From JADKCL01 sp046329055 (lineage in GTDB: Bacteria > Bacteroidota > Bacteroidia > J057 > JADKCL01), in the NCBI GenBank assembly GCA_046329055.1, contig JAXLVK010000013.1:18705-82704 (forward strand): 64,000 nucleotides of DNA, given 5' to 3'. The translations under genes were made by a program, and so were the position numbers. The notes under the pieces are model-generated. The model ran no database searches. It was not told the origin of the DNA and saw only the letters and a list, made by a program, of their open reading frames with translations. Within the stretch, counting starts at the first letter, position 1. The number at the start of each line of letters is the position of its first letter. This document shows, piece by piece, positions 54,545-62,778 of this stretch.

Positions 54545-55231
54545 ATGAAAGCCAATCGTCTCCACCACTTAGCTGCCACTATCGCCCTCTGTCTCCTGAT
54601 GGTCTCGATGCTGCCCGCACAACAGGAATCGACTGCCAAGCTCTCCAATTGGGAATTTGGCTTGGAGACCGTCAGGCTGGATTTCAACAAAGCCCGGGTC
54701 CTCAATGCCCGCTACACCGATCGGGTGCAAGCGCTTGCCGGGGTGTATGCCCGCAAGTTCTTCCGCAGGACAGGGTTTCGGTTTGGGCTACAAATGGGCA
54801 GGCATCACCACTCGACCCTAGCGGGCATGGTTGTGAACAGCCTGTATGTGGAATCCAATTCTGGATTCACTGCTGGAGTTTATGCGGGAGGGCATGTGCA
54901 GATCCTTCCCCGCCGCAGTTGGCTGCTTGGGATAGCCGACCTCTCCTTGCAACATTTTCAGGGGTATTCGGAGTTCTTCATGGAAGTAGAGCCCCTCTAC
55001 AGAAAATACGTCTCTGGGATGGATGAGATCACGCTCCGCCTAGGCCTGAGTGCCCGGTTGCCGATCGGCAAGCACCTGACGATTGGCACCGAGTGGACGA
55101 TGGCCAATGGTCTCCGGAATCAATGGCTGGATAGCGTTTATGATATTCCGAATGAACCGAGCCGCAGTTCGTACATGAGTCTGATCACCTTGGAGCCGAT
55201 GGGAAACCTCATGGTTGCGATACGGCTGTGA
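54545..55231 (+). CDS. Secreted barrel-like protein, paralogue A
   Basis: I use the ATG at 54545 (MKANRLHHLAATIALCLLMV), which begins a signal peptide ending LPAQ; the frame opens upstream at 54470. The mature part has alternating short beta strands (WEFGLETVRLDF, GVYARKFFRRTGFRFGLQMG, EITLRLGLSARLPIGKHLTI) and ends in a hydrophobic strand NLMVAIRL, typical of small outer-membrane barrels. Two similar genes follow. This copy lacks the CxxCG motif of the others. No function is known; no T9SS domain is present. Confidence 0.75.
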   Translation: MKANRLHHLAATIALCLLMVSMLPAQQESTAKLSNWEFGLETVRLDFNKARVLNARYTDRVQALAGVYARKFFRRTGFRFGLQMGRHHHSTLAGMVVNSLYVESNSGFTAGVYAGGHVQILPRRSWLLGIADLSLQHFQGYSEFFMEVEPLYRKYVSGMDEITLRLGLSARLPIGKHLTIGTEWTMANGLRNQWLDSVYDIPNEPSRSSYMSLITLEPMGNLMVAIRL

Positions 55232-55321
55232 GGACTGTGGCGCCTCTGGGAAAGGGGCCAAGAAGGTTGTGGTCGCCATGATTCTGGCTATTTGCAGTGT
55301 TGGGGATTCTCTGGTATGTTT

Positions 55322-56038
55322 ATGAAGACGAAACACTCAATGCTCCAAACGATGGTTCAGACGATGATTCGAATGATGGGCTGTGTGGGATTGGCGATGC
55401 TGCTTTTCTGCACTAACGCTCTTGCTCAGACGGTTGAAGATGCTGCTGCTTTGCGTTGGGAAGCCGGGATCGAAGCCATTCGGCTGGACTTGGGCTACAA
55501 ATGGTGGGGGCAGGCAAGGTACATGAACTTGGTTCAGCCCATGTCCGGGATCTATGTCCGCCGGTATTTCGATCGATTGGGGTTCAGGGTGGGAACCCAA
55601 TTCGCGAAACATTTTGACGCTGGCCCTAGGGGCGTTTGCTACGATTGTGGACAAGTGGAGACTCATGGTTACAGCTTGGGGATGTACAGCGGGGTCTCCT
55701 ACCAACTGACGAAACGCGTCGGGTGGTTGCATGCCATCGGCGACCTGTCATGGCAGATGTACCGCGGAAAGGGTGAGTATCAAAATTATGCTTGGGGCTG
55801 GACGCATCAGTTCATCGACTACCGCACACAGGAAGTCATGCTGCGCATAGGGCTGAACCTGCGCGTTCCCGTTACCAAACACCTGTTCATCGGGTCGGAG
55901 ATGCTCCTGTGCAATGGTGTACGTGCCGTGCGGGACCAGCGGGAAGACCTCGTGGAGGGCGGAACCTCGATCCATCGATTTGTCTTTGCACCCATATTTG
56001 AACCCCTGACGAATCTGATGCTCGGGGTAAAGCTTTGA
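55322..56038 (+). CDS. Secreted barrel-like protein, paralogue B
   Basis: The preferred start is 55322 (MKTKHSMLQTMVQTMIRMMG), which gives a signal peptide ending ALAQ; other in-frame starts lie at 55316 and 55340. It shares with its neighbours the opening WEAGIEAIRLDL, the GIYVRRYFDRLGFRVGTQF block and the end NLMLGVKL. It also carries CYDCG followed by HGYSLGMYSGVSYQL. The terminal aliphatic strand suggests an outer-membrane barrel, but no family is recognised. It lies 90 bp after paralogue A and 18 bp before paralogue C, so all three probably share a transcript. Confidence 0.75.
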   Translation: MKTKHSMLQTMVQTMIRMMGCVGLAMLLFCTNALAQTVEDAAALRWEAGIEAIRLDLGYKWWGQARYMNLVQPMSGIYVRRYFDRLGFRVGTQFAKHFDAGPRGVCYDCGQVETHGYSLGMYSGVSYQLTKRVGWLHAIGDLSWQMYRGKGEYQNYAWGWTHQFIDYRTQEVMLRIGLNLRVPVTKHLFIGSEMLLCNGVRAVRDQREDLVEGGTSIHRFVFAPIFEPLTNLMLGVKL

Positions 56039-56056
56039 ATCCAAAACGGACATTCC

Positions 56057-56746
56057 ATGACACCTACATCCCTTCGCCTCACGACCTGCCTTCTGCTCCT
56101 GGGGCTGCTTGGCTGCTTCGCCTCCGCGCAGGCGCAAATCAATTTCGACACAGAGCACAGGGCTTGGGAAGTCGGCCTGGAACCCGTGCGGCTGTATTCC
56201 AGCTTCTGGATCTCTGGCCACATGCCCTACGTGGACCGAACAGATCCCCTCGCCGGGTTCTATGTTCGCCGCTACTTTGACAGGGTCGGCCTCCGCTTCG
56301 GGACACAGTTTGGGAAGTTCGACCTTGATTCCACGCGGTTGGATTGCTTTGATTGCGGGACGTATGAAGCACATGGCTACAATTTTGGGCTCTACACCGG
56401 AGCTTCATACCGGCTCCTGAAACGGTTCGACTGGCTTCACTTGGTCTCCGATTTTTCTTGGCAAATGTATCGTGGGCAGACGGAGCAGTACAACAACGCC
56501 TGGGGCCGGCACCATTTCCTCAATGACTACGCGATCCATGAGGTGATGCTCCGGACTGGAATGAATTTGCGGGTTCCGGTGTTGAAGCACCTGTTTTTTG
56601 GTACGGAATTGACATCCTCACAAGGGCTGCGAATCGGGAAGGATCATTGGAACGATACGGTCACTGGGAAGTCCGAATCCTCCAGCTGGGCCGGGCTGTA
56701 TGCATTCGAATTCATCGGGAGCTTGATGGCTGGGGTAAAATGGTAG
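56057..56746 (+). CDS. Secreted barrel-like protein, paralogue C
   Basis: A clear signal peptide (MTPTSLRLTTCLLLLGLLGC...AQAQ) precedes the shared features WEVGLEPVRLY, GFYVRRYFDRVGLRFGTQF, CFDCG with HGYNFGLYTG, and the final strand LMAGVKW. It is closer to paralogue B than to A (same CxxCG and SWQMYRG motifs), implying stepwise tandem duplication. The GC of the signal could suggest lipidation, but the AQA site fits better. Its function is unknown. Confidence 0.75.
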   Translation: MTPTSLRLTTCLLLLGLLGCFASAQAQINFDTEHRAWEVGLEPVRLYSSFWISGHMPYVDRTDPLAGFYVRRYFDRVGLRFGTQFGKFDLDSTRLDCFDCGTYEAHGYNFGLYTGASYRLLKRFDWLHLVSDFSWQMYRGQTEQYNNAWGRHHFLNDYAIHEVMLRTGMNLRVPVLKHLFFGTELTSSQGLRIGKDHWNDTVTGKSESSSWAGLYAFEFIGSLMAGVKW

Positions 56747-56808
56747 GCTCCGGAATGGGTGGGAAATTCACCCGGAAGTCCTAGATTCATCTCCGAATCC
56801 ATTGCCTG

Positions 56809-57270
56809 ATGACGCGATTTGCATTTTCCTTTTCCATGATGTGCCTGGTGCTGCTTTCGGGCTGCGCTGGCCAGCCGACTGCTGAATCGGAGGCCAAAAA
56901 TCCGCCCCCAGCCAATGACCCGACCCAAGGCGAATTCGCGGATGCCCGACTCTCCGGGCAATGGTGCTATGATTACCAGGATTCGGCTTTGCACTTGACG
57001 GCGGTGCTGGATGTGGATGGGAAACACCATGTGCAGGGCAATTTTTATGCGGACATTCATGATACCGTGCAGCGGTATTGGAGCTATTACACGGGTGAAT
57101 TTGAGGGGGATGCGAAGGGGCCGGACCTGTCGGTGACGTCCCGGACGGAATTGGAGGGGGTGGTCACGGAGCGGAAGGAGGTTTGGAATTGGCCGCTGGA
57201 TGGGCAGACGTTGCGCGGGCATGAGGGGCGGCTGATGCGGTGGGTGGATTGTGAGGTGGGGGCGGAATGA
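56809..57270 (+). CDS. Small lipoprotein of unknown function
   Basis: The N-terminus MTRFAFSFSMMCLVLLSGC is a lipoprotein signal with an LLSGC lipobox, so the mature chain would begin with lipidated Cys19. A Pro/Ala/Glu-rich spacer (QPTAESEAKNPPPANDPTQ) leads to a compact beta-rich domain (LSGQWCYDYQDSALHLTAVL ... VQGNFYADIHD) with further cysteines near the end. No family is recognised. It follows the three barrel-like paralogues by about 60 bp on the same strand and may belong to their transcript. Confidence 0.75.
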   Translation: MTRFAFSFSMMCLVLLSGCAGQPTAESEAKNPPPANDPTQGEFADARLSGQWCYDYQDSALHLTAVLDVDGKHHVQGNFYADIHDTVQRYWSYYTGEFEGDAKGPDLSVTSRTELEGVVTERKEVWNWPLDGQTLRGHEGRLMRWVDCEVGAE

Positions 57271-57366
57271 TTTTCGTTGATGTTAATGGGTTTGCCACAA
57301 AGGCACGAAGGCACTAAGCTGGGTAGGTTTGGATTCCACTCTGGCAGATGGCAACCGCCTTCCTTT

Positions 57367-60300
57367 CTACCTTGAGAGGGTGATCCTTGCGACTTGTTGG
57401 CCGATTTGGAGGTGGTAGATGCCGGTGGGGAGGTGGCTCAGGTCCAGGCGCTGCGGGGTGGTTTCTGCTGGGAGTTGGTGGAGGATGATTTGTCCCAGTA
57501 CGTCGATGAGCCGCAATTCTTGGCCGATTTGGGATTCTGGAATCTCCACCCAACACATGCCTGTGGTGGGATTGGGATGGACTTGCAAATGCTGGATCGC
57601 TGCGCCGCTGGATAGCCCGACGCTGGTGACTTGGACGCAGTCGCTGGTGTCGCTGCAGATGCCATCGCTGACGATGACGGCGTAGAATCCATTGCCGGGG
57701 GCGACGATGGCCTGCCCGGACGCGCCGGGGATGGGGACCGGGACTGGGTCGCAGCGGAGCCATTGATAGGTGCCACCGGATTGGTTGGCGGTGAGCAAGG
57801 CACCGATTTGCGTGATGGTGCGGTCGAGGCTGTCGATGGTGAGATAGACGTTGAGGATGCTGTCGCAGCCCTGCGTGTTCACGAGGCTTTGGGAAAACAC
57901 GCCGCTGGCGTAGTAGGTATAGCCATTGAGGCTGAGGCTGTCGCAGGCGGTCATGATCTGGAAGCCGCTGGTGCTGGGGAAGATGCTGAGCGTGAGGGTC
58001 AATGCCGAGTCACAACCCGCCGCATTGGTCAGATGCTGGGTGTAGGTGCCGCTGCTGAAGTAGGTCTGACCGTTCAGTTCATAGCTCTGGCAGGTGGAAA
58101 TGCTGAGGGCGCTCGCCGTCGTGGGCAGCCGGGTCAGGTGCAGGGTCAGCGTAGAATCACAACCGGCGGCATTGGTCAGCAGCTGGGTATAGGTTCCCGT
58201 CGTGGCATACACCTGCCCATTCAAGGCAAATGTATCGCAGGTGCTGGCAAAGGTGTCGGCGGTGGTCGCGCGGAGGTGCAGGTGCAGGGTCAGCAGCGAG
58301 TCGCAACCACTCAATCCTTGGAGATTTTGAAGGTAAGTGCCACTGGCCGAGTAGGTAATCCCATTGAGGGTATAGTTGTTGCAGGCGGTGTCCGTGAGGG
58401 TTGCGTAGGTGGTGTCGTCAATGGTCAGCTGCAAAGTCAGGACAGAATCGCAGCCTTGGGTATTGACCAGGGTCTGGAGGTAGGTGCCTGAGCTGGCGTA
58501 GGTGGTATTGTTGAGGGAAAATGGGCCGCATTGGTTCACGACGAGGGTGGTCGCGGAGGAATGGTGCAGGGTGAGTTGCAGGACCTCGACCGTGTCACAG
58601 CTGCCATTGGGGCCGGGCAAGGCGAAGTAGAATATGCCGGAGCCTGTATAGGTCTGGTTGCGGTGGGTGTATTGGCCGCAGGCGATCACGGGGGACAGGT
58701 AGCGGTAGTAGGGGTTGCCCGTGAGGTGGTAGTAGAGGATTGAATCGCATTGATGGACATTTTGCATGACCTGCGTGTAGAGGCCGGGATGCGTGTAAAT
58801 CTGTGCATTGATGGTGTCCGGGAAGCAAAATGCGCGGTAGATATGCGTCTCGTCGTGGAATTGCATCAGGTGCAGGATGACCAAGCTGTCGCATCCCCCT
58901 GCAAGCGGCCGCCGGAAAAAATATGTCCCCGTTTCAGTCAATGCCTGCCCATAAGCGGTGTAGCTGGTGCAAGTGGTATCGAACAATATCCGCGTCGCTG
59001 GCGTGCATGGGGACCAATGCGCGAAGAAAAGGCGACCTGCTGTGGGCATGAGGCTATGCACCCCGGAACCGGGATCAAAGTCCGTCAGCGCATCAAAATT
59101 CCCACCGACCCACACCGCGCCATCCGGGGCGAGGCCCAGCGCGTGGGGATTCTCATTGCCAGCACCTGCAATCGCACCTGCCCATGCAAAAGCCCCATTT
59201 GCCTCCAATTTCAAGCAATAGGCGTCCGCATTCCCAGCCGATGTTGCGAAGAAATAGGCGCTGTCGCCCGGATTCAAGTCGGCTGTCCCCCAAAATGTCG
59301 CCACCACATGCGCCGCGCCTGCATTGTCCACGCTCAAGACCGGCCCCTCCCCTATCCTGCTTTGTTCGACCGCCTTGGCCCAAAGCAAGTTCCCAGCCCC
59401 ATCGAGCCGCGACAGGAAGGTCCCGTAGGTGCTGCCTGCCCCCAGCAACCTGATTCCCAATGCCGAAGGGTCAAAATCCACGCTATCCTGAAAATCCCCC
59501 GCCAAATAAACCGAGCCTGCCGGACCGAAACGGGCATTTTCCACCCGGTCATCGTAAATGCTCCCAAATGCATGCCCCCAAGACCAAGCCCCGCCTGCAT
59601 CCATTTTCACCACAAAGCCGTCCCAAAGTCCCGCACTCGCGCGCAATACGGCTCCCGCGCCCGGATCCAGGTCGATTTGTCCGGAAAATTGCCCGCAGAC
59701 CACCACTTCGCCCGTCGCGCCCACATCGATGCCCCTGCCCACCGCATTCCCAGTGCCCGTGACCATGCCCGCCCCAACGAACCCACCTGCCGCATTCAGC
59801 CGCCAAATCATCGCCCCCTGCGCACCCACAGGCGCAATCATGCTCACGCCAGCACCCGGGTCCGCGTCCGCGTTCCCTTGCAAGACACCCGTCGCCCAGA
59901 CATTGCCAGAGGCGTCCACATCCATCGCATACACCCAATCCAATCCCCCCGAGCCGATCGTCGCCACCCAGAGCAAGTTCCCGAGGCTGTCCATTTTCAG
60001 CACATACCCGTCCCAATCGCCCACCGGAATGCGGTTCACCACACCCGGCCCCGGATCAAAGTCCGTCGTTCCCTGAAATGCCCCACAGATGTAAATGTTG
60101 CCCGCCGCGTCGCGGGTGATGCCATTCGTCCCCGCCTTGCCCGAGCCGCCGAATGCCTTGGCCCAGATCAGGTTGCCAGCCCCGTCGAGTTTCTGGACCA
60201 GGGCCGAGCCTTGGGTGGCCGCATTGAAATTGAGGACCGCCGGGCCAGGGTCGGCGTCGATGCTGCCCTGGTAGAAGCTCACGGCATAGCCAGCGGTGCC

Positions 60301-60501
60301 GGACCCGACGTGGATCGCGTTCACATTGCAATTGGAATCCGGCCCTGCGACATTGACCCAGTCATAGCGCGGGAGGAGTTGGGCGGATGCGGTTGAAAAG
60401 GACAGGGCGAGGTGAGGAAAATGGATGCAAAAAATTGCCTGATACAGGGTCCTACGACGACGGAGCGACCGTGCAGAGGCGATATGGCAGCATCGAGGCA
60501 T
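57367..60501 (-). CDS. T9SS protein with DFDPG propeller and eight Cys-bracketed repeats
   Basis: After a signal peptide (start 60501, or 60510) a beta-propeller of about 430 residues carries repeated DFDPG/DLDPG loops (TTDFDPGPGVV, IDLDPGAGAV, VDFDPSALG) and GNLLWAKA strands. Eight repeats of about 60-75 residues follow, each running from C-x-x-Y/F-x-L-N-G through an SGTY motif to GCDS and a hydrophobic strand (for example TYLQTLVNTQGCDSVLTLQL). They end in a type A T9SS sorting domain (VHPNPTTGMCWVEI ... GIYHLQIGQQVARITLSR). The repeats are known from Saprospiraceae surface proteins, where the paired cysteines likely form disulphides. The protein is probably an adhesin or matrix protein. 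Confidence 0.85.
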   Translation of the reverse strand: MPRCCHIASARSLRRRRTLYQAIFCIHFPHLALSFSTASAQLLPRYDWVNVAGPDSNCNVNAIHVGSGTAGYAVSFYQGSIDADPGPAVLNFNAATQGSALVQKLDGAGNLIWAKAFGGSGKAGTNGITRDAAGNIYICGAFQGTTDFDPGPGVVNRIPVGDWDGYVLKMDSLGNLLWVATIGSGGLDWVYAMDVDASGNVWATGVLQGNADADPGAGVSMIAPVGAQGAMIWRLNAAGGFVGAGMVTGTGNAVGRGIDVGATGEVVVCGQFSGQIDLDPGAGAVLRASAGLWDGFVVKMDAGGAWSWGHAFGSIYDDRVENARFGPAGSVYLAGDFQDSVDFDPSALGIRLLGAGSTYGTFLSRLDGAGNLLWAKAVEQSRIGEGPVLSVDNAGAAHVVATFWGTADLNPGDSAYFFATSAGNADAYCLKLEANGAFAWAGAIAGAGNENPHALGLAPDGAVWVGGNFDALTDFDPGSGVHSLMPTAGRLFFAHWSPCTPATRILFDTTCTSYTAYGQALTETGTYFFRRPLAGGCDSLVILHLMQFHDETHIYRAFCFPDTINAQIYTHPGLYTQVMQNVHQCDSILYYHLTGNPYYRYLSPVIACGQYTHRNQTYTGSGIFYFALPGPNGSCDTVEVLQLTLHHSSATTLVVNQCGPFSLNNTTYASSGTYLQTLVNTQGCDSVLTLQLTIDDTTYATLTDTACNNYTLNGITYSASGTYLQNLQGLSGCDSLLTLHLHLRATTADTFASTCDTFALNGQVYATTGTYTQLLTNAAGCDSTLTLHLTRLPTTASALSISTCQSYELNGQTYFSSGTYTQHLTNAAGCDSALTLTLSIFPSTSGFQIMTACDSLSLNGYTYYASGVFSQSLVNTQGCDSILNVYLTIDSLDRTITQIGALLTANQSGGTYQWLRCDPVPVPIPGASGQAIVAPGNGFYAVIVSDGICSDTSDCVQVTSVGLSSGAAIQHLQVHPNPTTGMCWVEIPESQIGQELRLIDVLGQIILHQLPAETTPQRLDLSHLPTGIYHLQIGQQVARITLSR

Positions 60502-60608
60502 CGATGACAAGATAGGGAAAATGAAGGGTTTATTTCTTGCGGGGAATGAACGCTGGATGCGGGTTCAGGATACTGATTGGGTTGGATGATCCTGGTGTAG
60601 AGGTTTAG

Positions 60609-60641
60609 GCCTTGCGCGAGCGCGGGAAGCGCTCGCAAGGC
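60609..60641. repeat. Imperfect GC-rich hairpin in the spacer
   Basis: GCCTTGCGCGAGCGC (60609-60623) pairs with GCGCTCGCAAGGC (60629-60641) with a two-base bulge. It lies in the 320-bp spacer 60502-60822, which otherwise contains only a low-complexity minus-strand frame I do not accept as a gene. It may terminate the PhyH operon ending at 60823. Confidence 0.5.
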
Positions 60642-60822
60642 TAGAGGCGGAATCTTGATTGGATTTCTCGCCAGATGTTTTGGGGTGTGTAGGTTTGCCA
60701 GAATGCGTCTTCGGTTGTGCGGATTGTTCTTGGGCACTTTTGGCGATCTCAGCAGCTAGACTTTCGTATCCGCTCCGCCCCATTTCAGGATGTCGGTCTT
60801 CTCGGTGACTTCCGGCAAGCCA

Positions 60823-62769
60823 TCATCGGTGATAACTTCCAAACGGCAATTGCGCGGGGCCATTCTCCGGGTCACCCAGGATGTAGAATTCAGGGTTGCT
60901 TTCGTAGGCTTTGATGAGGCCATTCTCCCCGCAATAGTAGCGCATGGGCAATCGTCGAGGCTTCACTCCCATCACACAAGCGAGGCGCAGGTCGGGGGTT
61001 TGGTTCACCGGGCTTGCATGCAAGAGCCTGTGGTCGTAGAGCAATGCGGTGCCTGCCTTCATATCCAGTGGCTGCATGAGGCTCCAAATGGTGGCGTCGT
61101 GCTTGGCGTAGGGATTGGGAATGCCGGGGCCACGGAAATCGTCCATCCACGCATGGCTGCCGGGGATGATGTGGACCGCACCATTTGCGATGGAGGTGTC
61201 CACGAGGGGGATCCACAGGTTGTAACTCCGGCCAAATCGTTCGTCCACGATGTTCCAATCGGCGTGTGGGGGCAATATTCCGCCGCTGCCGGAGGGCTTG
61301 GCGATGAAGCTGCCGCCGAGGACTTCGCCGTCTTGGAGGAGGCTGTCCATCAATGGCTTGACAACGCGCTGGAGCTCGGCGTCCATCTTTTGGCGGTAGC
61401 TGTGGTCGCGGTGGTGGACACTGGCGTGGAAGCGGTTGATTTCACCGGGTTGATTGGCGCGGAAGAATGCCTTGAGGGCGGCGACGGTGTCTTCGTTCAG
61501 GAGGGGGAAGAGGATGTAGCCTTGTTTTTCTAGGGCTTGGTCCCAGGTTTCGTTGGTTGTGAGGGCGTAGTTCCCGTCGAGCGTGCTGTCATGTCGAGCG
61601 GAGTCCGAAGGACGGAGTCGAGACATCTTGCGGGCTTTGGCGGAATCTCCGTGAGGGGGGTCTTGCTTGTTGGGGGTGTTACTGTTTACGCTAGATGTCT
61701 TCTTCTCTCCTTCGGGGCTCGACATGACATGTGGGGAGGCTGTCTCGTTGGAGGTGTTACTGAACACGCTAGATGTCTTCTCCTCTCCTTCGGGACTCGA
61801 CATGAAATGTGGGGAGGCTGTCTCGTTGGAGGTGTTACTGGACACGCTAGATGTCTCGGCTACGCTCGACATGACAATGGGGAGGAGACCGATTGCGATG
61901 GGTAGGACAGTTTTTTCGGAGAGGTCCCGCAATATGGGGCGGTTGACGGGGGTGCCTTGGGTCAATTGTCTTGCTTCGGCTGCTGTGAGGCGGCTTTGGT
62001 CTTGGGTGTAGAAGCCTAGGCTTTGGCCGATTTCGGGGCGTTGGCGGATATTGTGGTAGTGCAGGAAGAAGTCGTCGGGGACGGCGATTTGCTCTAGGCG
62101 GTTGGGCGGGTCGCTGGGGTGATGGTACCAAAAGCGCAGGGGCGCTTCCTGATGGGTAAGGCCATAGGTCACCGCGATGCGGGGCCGACCGCTTGTGTTC
62201 AGGAGGGAGCAGTGCATGATGCTGTGGTCAAAAATCACTGCTTCTCCTGCTTTTAGCGGCAGGGTGACCAATCCCTCCCGCAAGATGGGGTCGATGTCTG
62301 TGATCGCAGGCGGGAAATTGGGGCCGCGCAGGATATTGGTCCAGCGATGGCTTCCGGGCAGCATTTGGATCGCGCCGTTTTCGATGCCACAATCCTCCAA
62401 TGGGATCCATATCGTGACGGTGCGGTGGTGGGCCTCCTCGGTGACCGTCCAATCCTGGTGCAGGGGCATGAAGCCGGGTTGGCCGCTGTCTTTTTGGAGG
62501 AAGCTGGTGCCGAGGAGTTTGTAGTTGGCGAAGAGTGCATTCACCCGCTCTTCGTACAATGGCTGCACCTGCGCAAACATTGCCTCCTTCAACTCCAAGT
62601 CGGGGGAAAATGTGGTGCTGGCAAATCCGCTCAGGGCGACTTTGGTGCGCACTTCCGTGAACAATTGGCGGAGTTCGCGCAGGGCATCCTCCCCCAAGAA
62701 CGGCAGCGTAATGTAGCCGTCCCGCCAAAATCTGGCGGCGAGTTCAGGGTCGCGGAGGATGGTGGTCAT
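60823..62769 (-). CDS. Tandem two-domain PhyH family dioxygenase with repeat-derived linker
   Basis: Domain 1 (about 5-270) has His104-Gln-Asp106 (MPLHQDWTV) and His186 (IMHCSLLN). Domain 2 (about 405-630) has His-Ala-Asp (LPPHADWNIVDE) and a distal His (LLHASPVN). Both triads look complete. Between them, about residues 300-395 are a low-complexity Ser/Thr/Asn/Glu linker with a 26-residue repeat (TSSVFSNTSNETASPHVMSS) encoded by 78-bp DNA repeats. Unlike the other PhyH proteins here it lacks the GFF tail and stops at FGSYHR. The upstream gene ends 9 bp before its start, so they form an operon. Confidence 0.8.
   Translation of the reverse strand: MTTILRDPELAARFWRDGYITLPFLGEDALRELRQLFTEVRTKVALSGFASTTFSPDLELKEAMFAQVQPLYEERVNALFANYKLLGTSFLQKDSGQPGFMPLHQDWTVTEEAHHRTVTIWIPLEDCGIENGAIQMLPGSHRWTNILRGPNFPPAITDIDPILREGLVTLPLKAGEAVIFDHSIMHCSLLNTSGRPRIAVTYGLTHQEAPLRFWYHHPSDPPNRLEQIAVPDDFFLHYHNIRQRPEIGQSLGFYTQDQSRLTAAEARQLTQGTPVNRPILRDLSEKTVLPIAIGLLPIVMSSVAETSSVSSNTSNETASPHFMSSPEGEEKTSSVFSNTSNETASPHVMSSPEGEKKTSSVNSNTPNKQDPPHGDSAKARKMSRLRPSDSARHDSTLDGNYALTTNETWDQALEKQGYILFPLLNEDTVAALKAFFRANQPGEINRFHASVHHRDHSYRQKMDAELQRVVKPLMDSLLQDGEVLGGSFIAKPSGSGGILPPHADWNIVDERFGRSYNLWIPLVDTSIANGAVHIIPGSHAWMDDFRGPGIPNPYAKHDATIWSLMQPLDMKAGTALLYDHRLLHASPVNQTPDLRLACVMGVKPRRLPMRYYCGENGLIKAYESNPEFYILGDPENGPAQLPFGSYHR
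61587..61876. repeat. Four REP-like hairpin copies inside the PhyH coding sequence
   Basis: AGATGTC...GCTCGACATGACA-type units lie at 61693-61729, 61771-61807 and 61849-61876, at a 78-bp period. An inverted copy (TGTCATGTCGAGC ... GAGACATCT) lies at 61587-61628. Each unit can fold on itself. The period is 26 codons, so all copies stay in frame and encode the linker of the two-domain PhyH protein. Confidence 0.75.
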
Positions 62770-62778
62770 GGGTGCTCA

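Noticed and set aside
58750..60396. A 548-residue plus-strand frame, Pro/Arg/His-rich
   Set aside because: Antisense to the propeller of the T9SS protein at 57367-60501, with no recognisable domain or signal peptide.
60565..60783. A 72-residue minus-strand frame, or a frameshifted C-terminal extension of the two-domain PhyH gene
   Set aside because: The sequence is low-complexity (Ser/Lys/Pro/Ala) and crosses a GC-rich hairpin. A -1 shift near 60830 gives a short protein-like stretch (EVITDDGLPEVTEK), but this is too weak to annotate.
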